From contig CAJXOA010000006.1 of assembly GCA_913057685.1 (NCBI GenBank), forward strand, positions 1 to 64,000: 64,000 nt of DNA. The letters run 5' to 3'. Origin of the DNA: an uncultured Trueperaceae bacterium (GTDB lineage Bacteria; Deinococcota; Deinococci; Deinococcales; Trueperaceae). Position numbers and translations under genes: made by a program. The notes under the pieces were generated by a model, which saw only the letters and a program-made list of their open reading frames with translations, was not told the origin of the DNA and did not search any database. Positions 1 through 8,612 of the stretch are shown piece by piece; positions within the stretch are counted from its first letter, which is position 1, and each line of letters begins with the position of its first letter.

Positions 1-1
1 G

Positions 2-421
2 GTCGCCGTGGGCGGCGCCGTCGCGCCGCACGCCCCGAAGCTCGCGCCCGACCGGTCCGACCTGTTGGGGCGCGACGGGGTCGCGACCAGCGACCTGCGC
101 CCCGCCGGCGTCGCGCGGTTCGGCGACGAACGCGTCGACGTCGTCAGCGAAGGGGAGTTCGTGTCCGCCGGGGCGCACGTCCGCGTCCTCAACGTCGACG
201 GCAACCGCGTCGTCGTGCGCGCCCTCGACGCGAACGAAGCGTCGACCGCCGCCCCGCCGAGCGCCCCCACGCCGTCGCCCTCCCCATCCCCCTCCCCCGT
301 GCCCCCGCCGACGCCCGACCCGGCGGACGGCGACGCGCCCCACCCCGAGGACGACGCACCCCGTCCCGATGCCGACGCCCCGCGTCCCGACCCGGACGCC
401 CCCCGAACGAACCGTTCCTGA
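2..421 (+). CDS. NfeD-family membrane protein, C-terminal fragment
   Basis: The 5' end lies outside the window, so only the last 139 or so residues are seen. They hold the NfeD C-terminal OB-fold (about residues 20-75: GRDGVATSDLRPAG, then GEFVSAGAHVRVLNVDGNRVVV). A low-complexity tail of Pro, Ser and Asp with repeated DAPRPD-like units follows. NfeD proteins partner flotillin-like scaffold proteins in the membrane, and floA begins 18 nt downstream, which supports the call. The acidic/proline tail is longer than the family core and probably disordered. GTG at 8 is only an internal in-frame codon, not the true start. Confidence 0.85.
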   Translation, partial: VAVGGAVAPHAPKLAPDRSDLLGRDGVATSDLRPAGVARFGDERVDVVSEGEFVSAGAHVRVLNVDGNRVVVRALDANEASTAAPPSAPTPSPSPSPSPVPPPTPDPADGDAPHPEDDAPRPDADAPRPDPDAPRTNRS

Positions 422-439
422 TCCCCTGGAGGTCCATCC

Positions 440-1432
440 GTGCTCGACCTGTCGTTCCTGATCATCGCCGGCGCCATCCTTCTGTTCTTCCTGGTGCTGT
501 TCACCTTCATTCCGGTCGGCCTGTGGATCGCGGCGATCAGCGCCGGCGTCCGCGTCAGCCTCGTCAGCCTCGTCGCGATGCGCCTGCGGCGCGTCCCCCC
601 CGCCAAGATCATCAACCCCCTCATCAAGGCGGAGAAGGCCGGCCTCGACGTCGTCCAGAACCAACTCGAGGCGCACTACCTGGCCGGCGGGAACGTCGAC
701 CGGGTCGTGGACGCCCTCATCGCCGCCGACAAGGCCCGCATCGTCCTGCCGTTCGACCGGGCGGCCGCGATCGACCTCGCCGGCCGCGACGTGCTCGACG
801 CCGTGAAGGTGTCGGTCAACCCGCGCGTCATCCAAACCCCGAACGTCAGCGCGGTCGCCAAGGACGGCATCGAACTCATCAGCACCGCCCGCGTCACCGT
901 CCGCGCCAACCTCGAACGCCTCGTCGGTGGGGCGGGCGAGGAAACGATCATCGCCCGCGTCGGCGAGGGCATCGTCTCCTCCATCGGCTCCAGCGACGCG
1001 CACAAGCGCGTCCTCGAGAACCCCGACAGCATCAGCCAAACGGTGCTGCAGAAGGGCCTCGACTCCGGCACGGCGTTCGAGATCCTGTCGATCGACATCG
1101 CCGACGTGAACGTCGGCCGCAACATCGGTGCGCAGCTGCAGACCGACCAGGCGGAGGCCGACAAGCGCGTCGCGCAAGCGAAGGCGGAGGAACGCCGCGC
1201 GATGGCGGTCGCCGCCGAACAGGAGAACCGCGCCCGCGTCGAGGAGATGCGCGCCAAGGTCACCGAAGCGGAGGCCGAAGTGCCGCTCGCGATGGCGGAA
1301 GCGTTCCGCAAGGGCAACCTCGGCGTCATGGACTACTACACCCTGCAGAACGTCGAATCCGACACCACCATGCGGCGCGGCATCGCCGGCGCCAGCGGCG
1401 GTGGGGACGAGGACGGCGACGAGATCCGTTGA
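440..1432 (+). CDS. floA: flotillin-like protein FloA
   Basis: 330 residues, the usual FloA (UPF0365) length. A hydrophobic N-terminus (about residues 4-50) makes a membrane hairpin. It is followed by the conserved PHB-like region ([40 protein letters not shown]) and an Ala/Glu/Arg-rich coiled coil (about 220-290) that drives oligomerisation. FloA organises functional membrane microdomains and influences secretion and signalling proteins. A GGAGG SD lies just before the ATG. It sits directly after nfeD, the standard pairing, and the next gene's TTG overlaps its stop by 4 nt (TTGA). High confidence. Confidence 0.95.
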   Translation: MLDLSFLIIAGAILLFFLVLFTFIPVGLWIAAISAGVRVSLVSLVAMRLRRVPPAKIINPLIKAEKAGLDVVQNQLEAHYLAGGNVDRVVDALIAADKARIVLPFDRAAAIDLAGRDVLDAVKVSVNPRVIQTPNVSAVAKDGIELISTARVTVRANLERLVGGAGEETIIARVGEGIVSSIGSSDAHKRVLENPDSISQTVLQKGLDSGTAFEILSIDIADVNVGRNIGAQLQTDQAEADKRVAQAKAEERRAMAVAAEQENRARVEEMRAKVTEAEAEVPLAMAEAFRKGNLGVMDYYTLQNVESDTTMRRGIAGASGGGDEDGDEIR

Positions 1433-2148
1433 GCCTCGACGACCTCCTGCCGCTGATCTTCCTGGCGATCTTCGTCCTGAACGTGCTGCTTCGGGGCCGC
1501 CGGGGGGGTGCCGGCCGCCGGCCCTCCCGGCGCGCCCCGAACGCACCCCGCCCCACGCAGGAGACGCCGACGCAGGAGGCGCCTCCGCAGGGGGCGGAGA
1601 CCGCCCCGGCGCCGCCGGCCGACGACCCGCTGGCCCGCCGCCTCGAGGAGGCCCGCCGGCGGGTGCGGCAGGCGACCGGTGGGGGCGACGCCCCCACCAC
1701 CCCGACGTCCGCCGGGCCGACCTCCGCACCGTCCCCCGCGCCGAGTGCGGCCCCGAGCCCCCAGGCGAGGACTCCGGGCAGCACCCCGGCCAGCACGACC
1801 CCGACGCCCACCCCCGGGGCGCCCCCCTCGCTGGGGACGCCCGGTCGCGGGCCCGGCGTGCCGCCGGGCGGACCGACGCCCCCGACGTCCGGCCCCCGGA
1901 GGCCCACCCCGACGCCGACCTCCGGCGCGTCGCTCGGGCGGGAGGGCGTCCCCGCCTCGCGCACCGCCCGCCGGCGGCCGCCCCCCTCCGCCTGGGGGGT
2001 CCCGCCCGCGACCCGCTCCGCGCTCGCCGACGCCGCCCGCGTCCGCCCCACCCGCGAGGACGTCGCGCGCGGCATCGTCTGGAACGTCGTCCTCGGGGAG
2101 CCGGCCTCCCGCCGGCTGCGAAGGAGGCCAGCATCGCGGCGTCCGTAA
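1429..2148 (+). CDS. membrane-anchored proline-rich protein of the floA-phoH cluster
   Basis: 239 residues starting at TTG, overlapping the floA stop by 4 nt, which suggests translational coupling. Residues 4-22 form one transmembrane helix ([18 protein letters not shown]). A long Pro/Thr/Ala/Ser/Gly-rich linker without obvious fold follows, and a conserved-looking helix closes the protein (about 210-232, [20 protein letters not shown]). It sits where Bacillus has yqfB-yqfC-yqfD, but I see no clear similarity to them. The function is unknown. Context suggests a small accessory membrane protein of the flotillin or c-di-AMP region. The composition makes the linker boundaries uncertain. Confidence 0.6.
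   Translation: MSLDDLLPLIFLAIFVLNVLLRGRRGGAGRRPSRRAPNAPRPTQETPTQEAPPQGAETAPAPPADDPLARRLEEARRRVRQATGGGDAPTTPTSAGPTSAPSPAPSAAPSPQARTPGSTPASTTPTPTPGAPPSLGTPGRGPGVPPGGPTPPTSGPRRPTPTPTSGASLGREGVPASRTARRRPPPSAWGVPPATRSALADAARVRPTREDVARGIVWNVVLGEPASRRLRRRPASRRP
2121..2127 (+). promoter_or_regulatory. strong ribosome-binding site upstream of phoH
   Basis: AAGGAGG, a full SD match, lies inside the 3' end of the preceding gene. At optimal spacing (5 nt) the next codon in the phoH frame is ATC at 2133. No ATG, GTG or TTG occurs in any frame within the normal window. This site therefore decides the phoH start. Confidence 0.75.
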
Positions 2149-3077
2149 CCCTCAAGCTCCGCAACCCGGCGGAGGCCATGCGGCTGTTCGGCCGCAACGA
2201 CGAGTTCCTCAAGGCGTTGCGCCGCCGCCTCGACGCGAAGGTCGTCGCCCGCGGCGACGAGGTCCGCCTCAGCGGGGAGGCGCCCGCCGTCGAGGCGGCC
2301 GAAGCGACCTTCAAGGCGCTGCTCGACACCATCCGCGCCGGCGGCGAGTTGAGCCTCACGGAACTCGAGCACGGCGCGCTGCCCGACGGCGACGCCCCCG
2401 CACCCCCCGACGTGGGGACCGCCCCCGTCCACCTGCCCGGCCGCCACAAACCCAAGACCGCCGGGCAACGCCGCTACGTCGCGGCGATGGCGAAGCACGC
2501 CATCACGTTCGCCGTCGGTCCCGCCGGGACCGGCAAGACGTACCTCGCGGTCGCCATGGCGGTGCAGGCGCTCCTCGACAAGCGCGTCAAACGCATCATG
2601 CTGACGCGCCCCGCGGTCGAGGCGGGCGAGAAACTGGGGTTCCTGCCGGGCGACCTGCAAGCGAAGATCGACCCGTACCTGCGGCCCCTCTACGACGCGC
2701 TGTACGACATGCTGCCCGCCGACCGGGCCGAGCAGTACCTGGCGTCCGGCGTCGTCGAGGTCGCCCCGCTCGCCTTCATGCGCGGCCGCACGCTGAACGA
2801 CGCCTTCATCATCCTCGACGAAGCGCAGAACACGACCGGCGAGCAGATGAAGATGTTCCTCACCCGCATGGGGTTCGGCAGCACCGTCGTCGTCACCGGC
2901 GACGTGACGCAGACCGACCTCCCCGGCGGGGTCGACAGCGGCCTCGCGGTCGCCCGCCGCATCCTCGCCGACATCGACGGCATCGACTTCGTGACGTTCG
3001 ACAAGGGCGACGTCGTCCGGCACCCGCTCGTCGCCGCCATCATCCGGGCGTACGAGGAGGAACCCGCGCGTGGCTAG
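2133..3077 (+). CDS. phoH: PhoH-family ATPase/RNA-binding protein
   Basis: PhoH-like P-loop protein. An N-terminal KH/R3H-like segment (about residues 1-90) precedes the ATPase core with Walker [12 protein letters not shown], Walker [11 protein letters not shown] and sensor VVTGD. PhoH proteins are implicated in RNA metabolism and are usually linked to ybeY and pgpH, as here. The first canonical in-frame start is ATG 2178 (299 residues), but its GGAGG lies only 2-3 nt away. A perfect AAGGAGG sits 5 nt before ATC 2133 instead, and the extra residues ([13 protein letters not shown]) match the beta-strand that normally starts the family. I therefore place the start at ATC 2133, giving 314 residues. 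The gene overlaps the previous one by 16 nt and pgpH by 8 nt. Confidence 0.9.
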   Translation: MAASVTLKLRNPAEAMRLFGRNDEFLKALRRRLDAKVVARGDEVRLSGEAPAVEAAEATFKALLDTIRAGGELSLTELEHGALPDGDAPAPPDVGTAPVHLPGRHKPKTAGQRRYVAAMAKHAITFAVGPAGTGKTYLAVAMAVQALLDKRVKRIMLTRPAVEAGEKLGFLPGDLQAKIDPYLRPLYDALYDMLPADRAEQYLASGVVEVAPLAFMRGRTLNDAFIILDEAQNTTGEQMKMFLTRMGFGSTVVVTGDVTQTDLPGGVDSGLAVARRILADIDGIDFVTFDKGDVVRHPLVAAIIRAYEEEPARG

Positions 3078-5103
3078 CGCCCGCGCCAAGCTGGCGCGGC
3101 GGCGGCAACGCCCCCGCCCCGGCCGCATCGGGCCGTTCCTCGTCGCCTGGCTGGCGCTCGCCGCCGTCCTGTTCAGCGTCCACGGGCAACGCCAAGCGCT
3201 GGAGGTCTCCGTCGGCGACCCGAGCCCCCGGACGTACCGCGCGCCGACCGGCGTGCGGGTCGCCGACCCCGTCGCCACCGAACGGCGGCGCGACGCCGCC
3301 CGCGCGCAGGTGCCGGTCGTCACCGGCATCGACGACGACGCGCGCGACCTGATGCTCGCGACGCTCCCGACCGCCGCCCTGCCCGCCCCCACCCTCGACG
3401 TGCTCCTCGCCGCCTACCGCGACCCCGCCGGCGTCCGCCGCGACGCGATTCCCGCCCTCGTCGACGCCGCGGTCGCCGCCGCCCCCGAGGACGCCCGCCG
3501 CGACGCCCGCCTCCGCCTCCAGCAACGCCTGATCCCGACCGCCCGCCCGGACGTCGCGGCGACCGAAGCGGCGCGCGACGCCGCGGCCGCCGCCGTCGAG
3601 CCGGTCCTGCGGACCCTCGAACGCGACGAGGTGATCATCGAGGCGGGATCGATCGTCGACGAAGCGGACTTGCGGGCGCTCGTCGCGATCGGTGCGTACG
3701 ACCCCAGCAACCGCCGCGTCCTGCAGGCGTTGTGGGTGGGGCTCGGCGCGCTGGTGGTCGGCGGCCTCCTGGCGCTCCCCGCCGCGTACGGCGCGCGCGC
3801 CCTCTCCGAACGGGTCGGCCGCCGCCAGTACGCCTTCCTCGTCGGGGTCACGCTCGCGACGATCGCGCTGCAACGCGTCGCCCTCGAGGTCGCCCCCGAC
3901 CTGTTCTTCGTGCTGTTGGTCCCGACCCTGATCGCGGCGTTGATCGACGAGGTACCCGCCCTCCTGTGGGCCGGCTGGATGGCGGTCGTCGTCGCCCTCC
4001 TCGTGCCGGGCGCCCCGATCGCGGCCGCCGTCGCGGTCCTCGTCTCCGGCCTGGCCGCCGCCCGCATCGCCGGCAGGGTCCGCACCCGCCTCGGGCTGTT
4101 GACCGCCTCCGTGCTGGGCGGCGCAGCGGGCGGCGGTGCGCTCCTGGCCGTCCAGGCGATCACGTCCGGCGCGTTGGGGTGGGGGCCGGCCCTCACGACC
4201 CTCGCGGCGACCGTCGGGGGCGGCGTCCTCGCCGGCGTCCTGACGTTGGCGCTCCTCCCCCTCGCCGAAGGCGTGTTCGAGTTCCTGACCGAGTTCCGCC
4301 TGGTGGAGTTGGCCTCCCCGCAGAGTCCGCTGCTGCAGCGCCTCGTGCTGCAGGCGCCCGGCACCTACCAGCACAGCCAGATCATCGCGAACCTGGTCGA
4401 GCAGTCGGTCGCGCAGATCGGCGGGAACGCCCTCCTCGCGCGGGTCGGGGCGCTCTACCACGACGTCGGGAAGGCGAAACGACCGCAGTTCTTCGTCGAG
4501 AACCAGGTGGGGGGCGACAACCCGCACGACGCCCTCAGTCCCCACCTCAGCTACCTGATCATCACCAGTCACGTGCGCGACGGCGTCGAGATGCTGCGCG
4601 AGTCCGGCCTCCCCCCCGCCCTCGAACCGTTCGTGACCGAGCACCACGGCACGACGGTCCTGGCGTACTTCTACAAGCGGGCGCTCGAGGACAGCGAAGG
4701 CCTGGCGGAGGTGAACTTCCGCTACGCCGGCCCGAAACCGCGGACGAAGGAGACGGCGGTCCTGATGCTCGCCGACGCCGTCGAGTCCGCCTCGCGGACG
4801 TTGGCGGAACCGTCGCAAAGCGCGATTCGCGCGATGATCGAACGCCTGTTCGAGCAACGCCTGCAGGACGAACAGTTGGCGGACAGCCCGCTGACGTTCC
4901 GCGACCTCGACCAGATCTCCTCGACGTTCGAGCGGGTCCTCACCGCGTCGCTCCACCGGCGCGTGACGTACCCGACGGCGGACGAGATCAAGGGCCTGCA
5001 GGCCGGCGGGACGCCCGCCACCGCGGGCGACGTCGGCACCGCACGGACGGGAGGCGCACGTGGTGGACCTGATCGACGAGACGCACCGGTTCCCCGCACC
5101 TGA
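3070..5103 (+). CDS. pgpH: 7TM-HD cyclic-di-AMP phosphodiesterase PgpH
   Basis: 677 residues. The order is TM1 (about 20-40), an extracytoplasmic 7TM-HDED domain (about 40-215), a block of seven TM helices (about 225-405) and a cytoplasmic HD domain (about 430-610). HD metal residues are seen in GTYQHSQIIANL and YHDVGK (H464-D465), with a later EHHGTT motif. In Firmicutes this family hydrolyses c-di-AMP, and that activity is inferred here from the architecture. The GTG start overlaps the phoH stop by 8 nt. The 3' end overlaps ybeY by 44 nt, an unusually long but in-family overlap. High confidence in family, moderate in substrate. Confidence 0.92.
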   Translation: MASARAKLARRRQRPRPGRIGPFLVAWLALAAVLFSVHGQRQALEVSVGDPSPRTYRAPTGVRVADPVATERRRDAARAQVPVVTGIDDDARDLMLATLPTAALPAPTLDVLLAAYRDPAGVRRDAIPALVDAAVAAAPEDARRDARLRLQQRLIPTARPDVAATEAARDAAAAAVEPVLRTLERDEVIIEAGSIVDEADLRALVAIGAYDPSNRRVLQALWVGLGALVVGGLLALPAAYGARALSERVGRRQYAFLVGVTLATIALQRVALEVAPDLFFVLLVPTLIAALIDEVPALLWAGWMAVVVALLVPGAPIAAAVAVLVSGLAAARIAGRVRTRLGLLTASVLGGAAGGGALLAVQAITSGALGWGPALTTLAATVGGGVLAGVLTLALLPLAEGVFEFLTEFRLVELASPQSPLLQRLVLQAPGTYQHSQIIANLVEQSVAQIGGNALLARVGALYHDVGKAKRPQFFVENQVGGDNPHDALSPHLSYLIITSHVRDGVEMLRESGLPPALEPFVTEHHGTTVLAYFYKRALEDSEGLAEVNFRYAGPKPRTKETAVLMLADAVESASRTLAEPSQSAIRAMIERLFEQRLQDEQLADSPLTFRDLDQISSTFERVLTASLHRRVTYPTADEIKGLQAGGTPATAGDVGTARTGGARGGPDRRDAPVPRT

Positions 5104-5512
5104 GCGGGTGCGCGCCGCCCTCACCGGCCTCCTGGGGGAGCTCGGCGAGGGCGACCGCGACGTGACGGTGGTGCTGCTGGAGGACGACGCGGTCGCGGAG
5201 CGCAACCTCCGCGACCGCGGGACCGCCGGCCCCACCGACGTCCTGTCCTACCCGACGCACGAACCGACCGACGTCGGGATGCCGGACGTCGCGCACCTCG
5301 GGGACGTCCTCATCGCGCTCGGCGTCGCCGAACGCCAAGCGGACGCGCACGGGCACGACCTGGTGCAGGAGGTCCTCCACCTCGCGGCGCACGGCGTGAT
5401 GCACCTCCGCGGCTTCGACCACCCGACCGATGCGGCGTGGGCGCCGTTCCACGACGCCACGGCCCGCATCGCCGCGATCGACGCCCGCACCCGCGGCGAG
5501 GGGACGCCGTGA
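5060..5512 (+). CDS. ybeY: endoribonuclease YbeY (16S rRNA maturation)
   Basis: 150 residues, normal YbeY length. The zinc-binding motif is present as HGVMHLRGFDH near residues 114-124 (family HGxLHLxGYDH), together with RDRGTAGPTDVLSYP. YbeY is a metal-dependent endonuclease acting in 16S rRNA 3' processing and ribosome quality control. The GTG start lies within the last 44 nt of pgpH, preceded by a GGAGG-like sequence. The dgkA GTG overlaps its stop (GTGA). Clustering with phoH is a standard association. Confidence 0.95.
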   Translation: MVDLIDETHRFPAPERVRAALTGLLGELGEGDRDVTVVLLEDDAVAERNLRDRGTAGPTDVLSYPTHEPTDVGMPDVAHLGDVLIALGVAERQADAHGHDLVQEVLHLAAHGVMHLRGFDHPTDAAWAPFHDATARIAAIDARTRGEGTP

Positions 5513-5889
5513 AGCGCGGGCACCGCGACCCGATCGGGTTCGGCCCGGCGGCGCGCGGCCTGCTCGACGCGCTGCGGACGGGCCGGAACCTACGGATCCA
5601 GGTCGCGATCGGTGCGCTCGCCCTCCTCGCCGCGCTCGCCCTCGACGCGCCCCTCGTTCCGGTCGTGATCGCCGCGGTGATCGTGCTGAGCCTCGAGGTG
5701 ACGAACACCGCCATCGAGGCGGTCGTCGACCTCGTCTCCCCCGACCCCCACCCGCTCGCCCGCCGCGCGAAGGACGCCGCCGCCGGCGCCGTCCTCCTCG
5801 CCGCCGCCGGCGCGGTCGTGGTGGGCCTCCTGACCCTGTTGCCGCCCCTCGCCGCCCGCCTCGCCGGGCCCACCGGAGGTCCCTCGTGA
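5509..5889 (+). CDS. dgkA: diacylglycerol/undecaprenol kinase
   Basis: 126 residues with three transmembrane helices. It carries the prokaryotic DAGK signature LEVTNTAIEAVVDLVSPDPHPLARRAKDAAAGAVLL (residues about 62-98), which supplies the catalytic Glu and the metal and nucleotide contacts. In this genomic setting (between ybeY and cdd) the Bacillus homologue phosphorylates undecaprenol, and the same is likely here. The GTG start shares a GTGA overlap with the ybeY stop. Confidence is high for the family; the lipid substrate is inferred. Confidence 0.92.
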   Translation: MKRGHRDPIGFGPAARGLLDALRTGRNLRIQVAIGALALLAALALDAPLVPVVIAAVIVLSLEVTNTAIEAVVDLVSPDPHPLARRAKDAAAGAVLLAAAGAVVVGLLTLLPPLAARLAGPTGGPS

Positions 5890-6311
5890 CGTCGTCCCCC
5901 TTCCCCGCCGACGCGGGCGTCCCCACCGACCTGCTGGACGCCGCCGTCCGCGTCCGCGCGCACGCCTACGTCCCCTACTCCCACTTCGCGGTCGGGGCGG
6001 CGCTCCGCACCGCCGACGGCGCGATCCACGCCGGCGCGAACGTCGAGAACGCCAGTTTCGGGTTGTCGCGCTGCGCGGAGCAGTCCGCCGTGCAGGCGAT
6101 GGTGTCCGCCGGCGGGCGACGCATCGCCGAACTCGTCGTCGTCGCCGACGCCGACCCGCCCGCCAGCCCCTGCGGCGCCTGCCGGCAGGTCCTCCGCGAG
6201 TTCGGGGACGACGCACCGGTGCACCTCGTCAACGCCGCCGGTCGGGTCACGCACACCACCGTCGCCGCGCTGCTGCCCGGCGCCTTCGCGTTGGCGCCGG
6301 ACGGGGCGTGA
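5886..6311 (+). CDS. cdd: cytidine deaminase
   Basis: 141 residues, homotetrameric-type length. Zinc and catalytic motifs are clear: GANVENASFGLSRCAEQSA (Cys-Ala-Glu) and PCGACRQVLREFG (Cys-x2-Cys). It deaminates cytidine or deoxycytidine to uridine or deoxyuridine in pyrimidine salvage. It starts at GTG with a 4-nt overlap with dgkA and ends the cluster that began with nfeD. In Bacillus the next gene would be era, but here a TPR protein with its own promoter follows. Confidence 0.96.
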   Translation: MTSSPFPADAGVPTDLLDAAVRVRAHAYVPYSHFAVGAALRTADGAIHAGANVENASFGLSRCAEQSAVQAMVSAGGRRIAELVVVADADPPASPCGACRQVLREFGDDAPVHLVNAAGRVTHTTVAALLPGAFALAPDGA

Positions 6312-6326
6312 GCGGCACCGGCGCGC

Positions 6327-6332
6327 TACACT
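6327..6332 (+). promoter_or_regulatory. -10 box TACACT for the TPR gene (leaderless-type)
   Basis: TACACT lies 8 nt before ATG 6341 with no SD sequence between them. This matches the leaderless arrangement repeated across the window. It favours ATG 6341 over the upstream GTG 6308. Confidence 0.55.
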
Positions 6333-6340
6333 TCCTGGCG

Positions 6341-8566
6341 ATGTCGCGCACCTCCGTTCCTCCCGCGCCGGCGCGCCCGGCTGCGCTGCGGGTCCTGCGC
6401 CGCGCCGCGCGGCGCCGGGTCGCCCTCCTCGCCCTCGCCCTCGCCGCCCTCCCCCTCGTGCCCCTCGGTGGGCCGGCGGTCGCGCAGGCGCCCCCGACCG
6501 ACGTGGTGCGGATCGTGGTGCTGCCGTTCGACGGGCCCGGCGAACTGGAGCCGTGGCGGTTCGGCCTCCCCGCCTCGCTGCAACGCAGCCTCAACGTCGT
6601 CGACGGCGTGTTCGTCCCACCCGTCGGGGACGCCGTCCTGCTGGCGGACCAGGCGACCCGCGCCTCCGCGGACGCGATCACGGAGATCGTCGAGCGCTTC
6701 GACGCCGCCGCCGTCCTCTCCGGCGCCCTCGAGCGCGACGGGGGCCAGCTCGTCGTCACCCTCCGCGGGGTGCTGCCCGACGGCCGCACGGCGCTCCGCG
6801 ACGTCCGCGTCCCCCTCGCCCCCCGCGAGGCGCTGCCGGACGTCACGCTGGCCGCGGCGAACCTCCTGGGTCTCCCCCTCGCCGCCGGCGAACGCGCCGA
6901 CGCGCTCGCCGTCGCGCGATCCGCACCGACGATCGAAGGCCTCCGCGCGGTCGCGCTCGCCGCGACGCGCGTCGGGCAGCCCGATGCGGCGGCGTTGCGG
7001 GCCGCCACCGAACTGGCGCCCGAGCGCAGTTGGGCGTGGGCGGAACGCGCCCGCCTCGCGTCGCTCGTCGGGGCGCACGAGGACGCGCGGACCTTCGCGC
7101 GGACGGCGACCGACGCCCAGGACGCCGACGTCGAGGCGTGGACGATCCGCGGCGTCGTCGCGCAACGCGCCGGCGACGAGGCGGACGCCCGCACGAGCTT
7201 CCGTCGGGCGTTGGAGGGGAACCCGGCGCACGCCGTCGCCCGGGCGGGCCTCGCCGGCCTGTCGGAGGGCGCGGCGCGCAGCGACGGGTACGAAGCGGCG
7301 TTGGTCGCCTACCCGCGGCTTCTCGAGGCGCACCTGGCGTTGGCGGACGACGCGGAGGGCGCGCGCGGCATCCAGGTGCTCCGCGCGGCCGGCGACGCGC
7401 TTCCCGACGCCACCACCCTCCACGCGACCGTCGTCGATCGGGCGCTCGCCGCCGGCGACGCGGCGGGCGCCGCGGCGTACCTCGAGGAGGTCCTGCGCGA
7501 CCCGATGGCGCGCCGGCCCTCGACGTACGCGCTCGCCACCCGCCTCGCGCCCACCCGCCCCGAGGTCGCGACGCGGATCCTCGGCGAGGGGCGGGAGCGC
7601 TTCCCCGAGGACGTCGGGTTGGCGGTCGCGGCGTCGCGGGTGTTGCGCACGACCGGCGACCCGGTCGCCGCCGAGGCGGTCCTCGCGCCGTTCGCGGACG
7701 TCGCGACGGACGTCCCGCGCGTCGCCAACGCGTTGGCGTTGGCCCTCGTCGAACAGGGCCGCCTCGAGGAGGCGCGCGCGGTGTTCGGGGCGTCCGCCGC
7801 GGACGACCCGACGATCCGCTACAACTTCGCCGTCGCCCTCCTCGAGGCGGGCTTCGCGGCGGACGCCGCAGCGGAGCTCGCGCCCGACATGCGCGACGGC
7901 CTCCGCGACGCCGACCGGTGGGCGGTGTACGGCGCGGCGCTCGCCGCCTCCGGACGCGAGGCGGAGGGCCGCGAGGCGCTCGCGCGCGCCCGCACCCTGG
8001 TCGAGGACCACCCGTTGGCGACGCGGACGTTGCGGCGGCTGGACGAGCGCGAGCGGGTCGCGGGGGACGCCGCCGACCCCCTCCCCCCCGAGGCGCGCGC
8101 CGCCTTCGATCGCGGCCTCGCGCAGCTCGAGCAGGGCCGCAACGCCGAGGCGGTGGAGGCCCTCCGCAGCGCCTACGACGCGGCGGGCCCGTCCACCCCG
8201 CTGGTCGCGGCGTACCTCGGGAACGCCCTGGCGCGCACCGACCGCATCGAGGAGGCGATCCGCTACTACGAGCAGGCGTTGGCGGCGTACCCGGACAGCG
8301 GGGCGGTGCAGAACGACCTCGGCTTCGCCTACCTCCGGCTGGGGCGCTACGACCGCGCCCTCCCCACCCTGCGGGACGCCGTCGCGAACGCTCCCGAGGA
8401 CGCCCGCGCGCACCTGAACTTGGGCCTCGTGTACTACGGCCTGTCGCGCTTCGAGGACGCGCTCGCGGCGTGGGACCGCGCGGTGGCGCTCGACCCGGCG
8501 CTCGCGCCGGCGATCCAAGCGTCGCGGGAACGCGCCGAACGCGTCGTCGCCGACGACGCCCCCTGA
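6341..8566 (+). CDS. secreted tetratricopeptide-repeat protein
   Basis: 741 residues from ATG 6341. An upstream GTG at 6308, overlapping the cdd stop, would add 11 residues, but the TACACT box and the shape of the signal peptide favour 6341. A signal peptide (Arg-rich n-region, then VALLALALAALPLVPL, cleavage near AVAQA) is followed by an Ala-rich alpha-solenoid. Recognisable TPR units occur near the C-terminus (for example NALARTDRIEEAIRYYEQAL and HLNLGLVYYGLSRFEDAL). An N-terminal segment (VVRIVVLPFDG..LQRSLNVVDGVFV) resembles envelope proteins that begin with a TolB-N-like fold. It is probably a periplasmic or envelope scaffold. The exact role is unknown. Confidence 0.75.
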   Translation: MSRTSVPPAPARPAALRVLRRAARRRVALLALALAALPLVPLGGPAVAQAPPTDVVRIVVLPFDGPGELEPWRFGLPASLQRSLNVVDGVFVPPVGDAVLLADQATRASADAITEIVERFDAAAVLSGALERDGGQLVVTLRGVLPDGRTALRDVRVPLAPREALPDVTLAAANLLGLPLAAGERADALAVARSAPTIEGLRAVALAATRVGQPDAAALRAATELAPERSWAWAERARLASLVGAHEDARTFARTATDAQDADVEAWTIRGVVAQRAGDEADARTSFRRALEGNPAHAVARAGLAGLSEGAARSDGYEAALVAYPRLLEAHLALADDAEGARGIQVLRAAGDALPDATTLHATVVDRALAAGDAAGAAAYLEEVLRDPMARRPSTYALATRLAPTRPEVATRILGEGRERFPEDVGLAVAASRVLRTTGDPVAAEAVLAPFADVATDVPRVANALALALVEQGRLEEARAVFGASAADDPTIRYNFAVALLEAGFAADAAAELAPDMRDGLRDADRWAVYGAALAASGREAEGREALARARTLVEDHPLATRTLRRLDERERVAGDAADPLPPEARAAFDRGLAQLEQGRNAEAVEALRSAYDAAGPSTPLVAAYLGNALARTDRIEEAIRYYEQALAAYPDSGAVQNDLGFAYLRLGRYDRALPTLRDAVANAPEDARAHLNLGLVYYGLSRFEDALAAWDRAVALDPALAPAIQASRERAERVVADDAP

Positions 8567-8599
8567 CCCCCCGACGCCGGCGGCGCGCCGTGGGGCTGC

Positions 8600-8605
8600 T
8601 AGCAT
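8600..8605 (+). promoter_or_regulatory. extended -10 box for hisC (leaderless-type)
   Basis: TGC-TAGCAT (8597-8605) ends 7 nt before ATG 8613, with no SD. It places transcription start at the ATG and argues against the in-frame ATG at 8604, which overlaps the box. Confidence 0.6.
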
Positions 8606-8612
8606 GCACGGC

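Noticed and set aside
6308-6343. TPR gene starting at GTG 6308 with a 4-nt overlap with cdd
   Set aside because: Possible, but the added residues spoil the signal peptide n-region, and a TACACT box ends 8 nt before ATG 6341.
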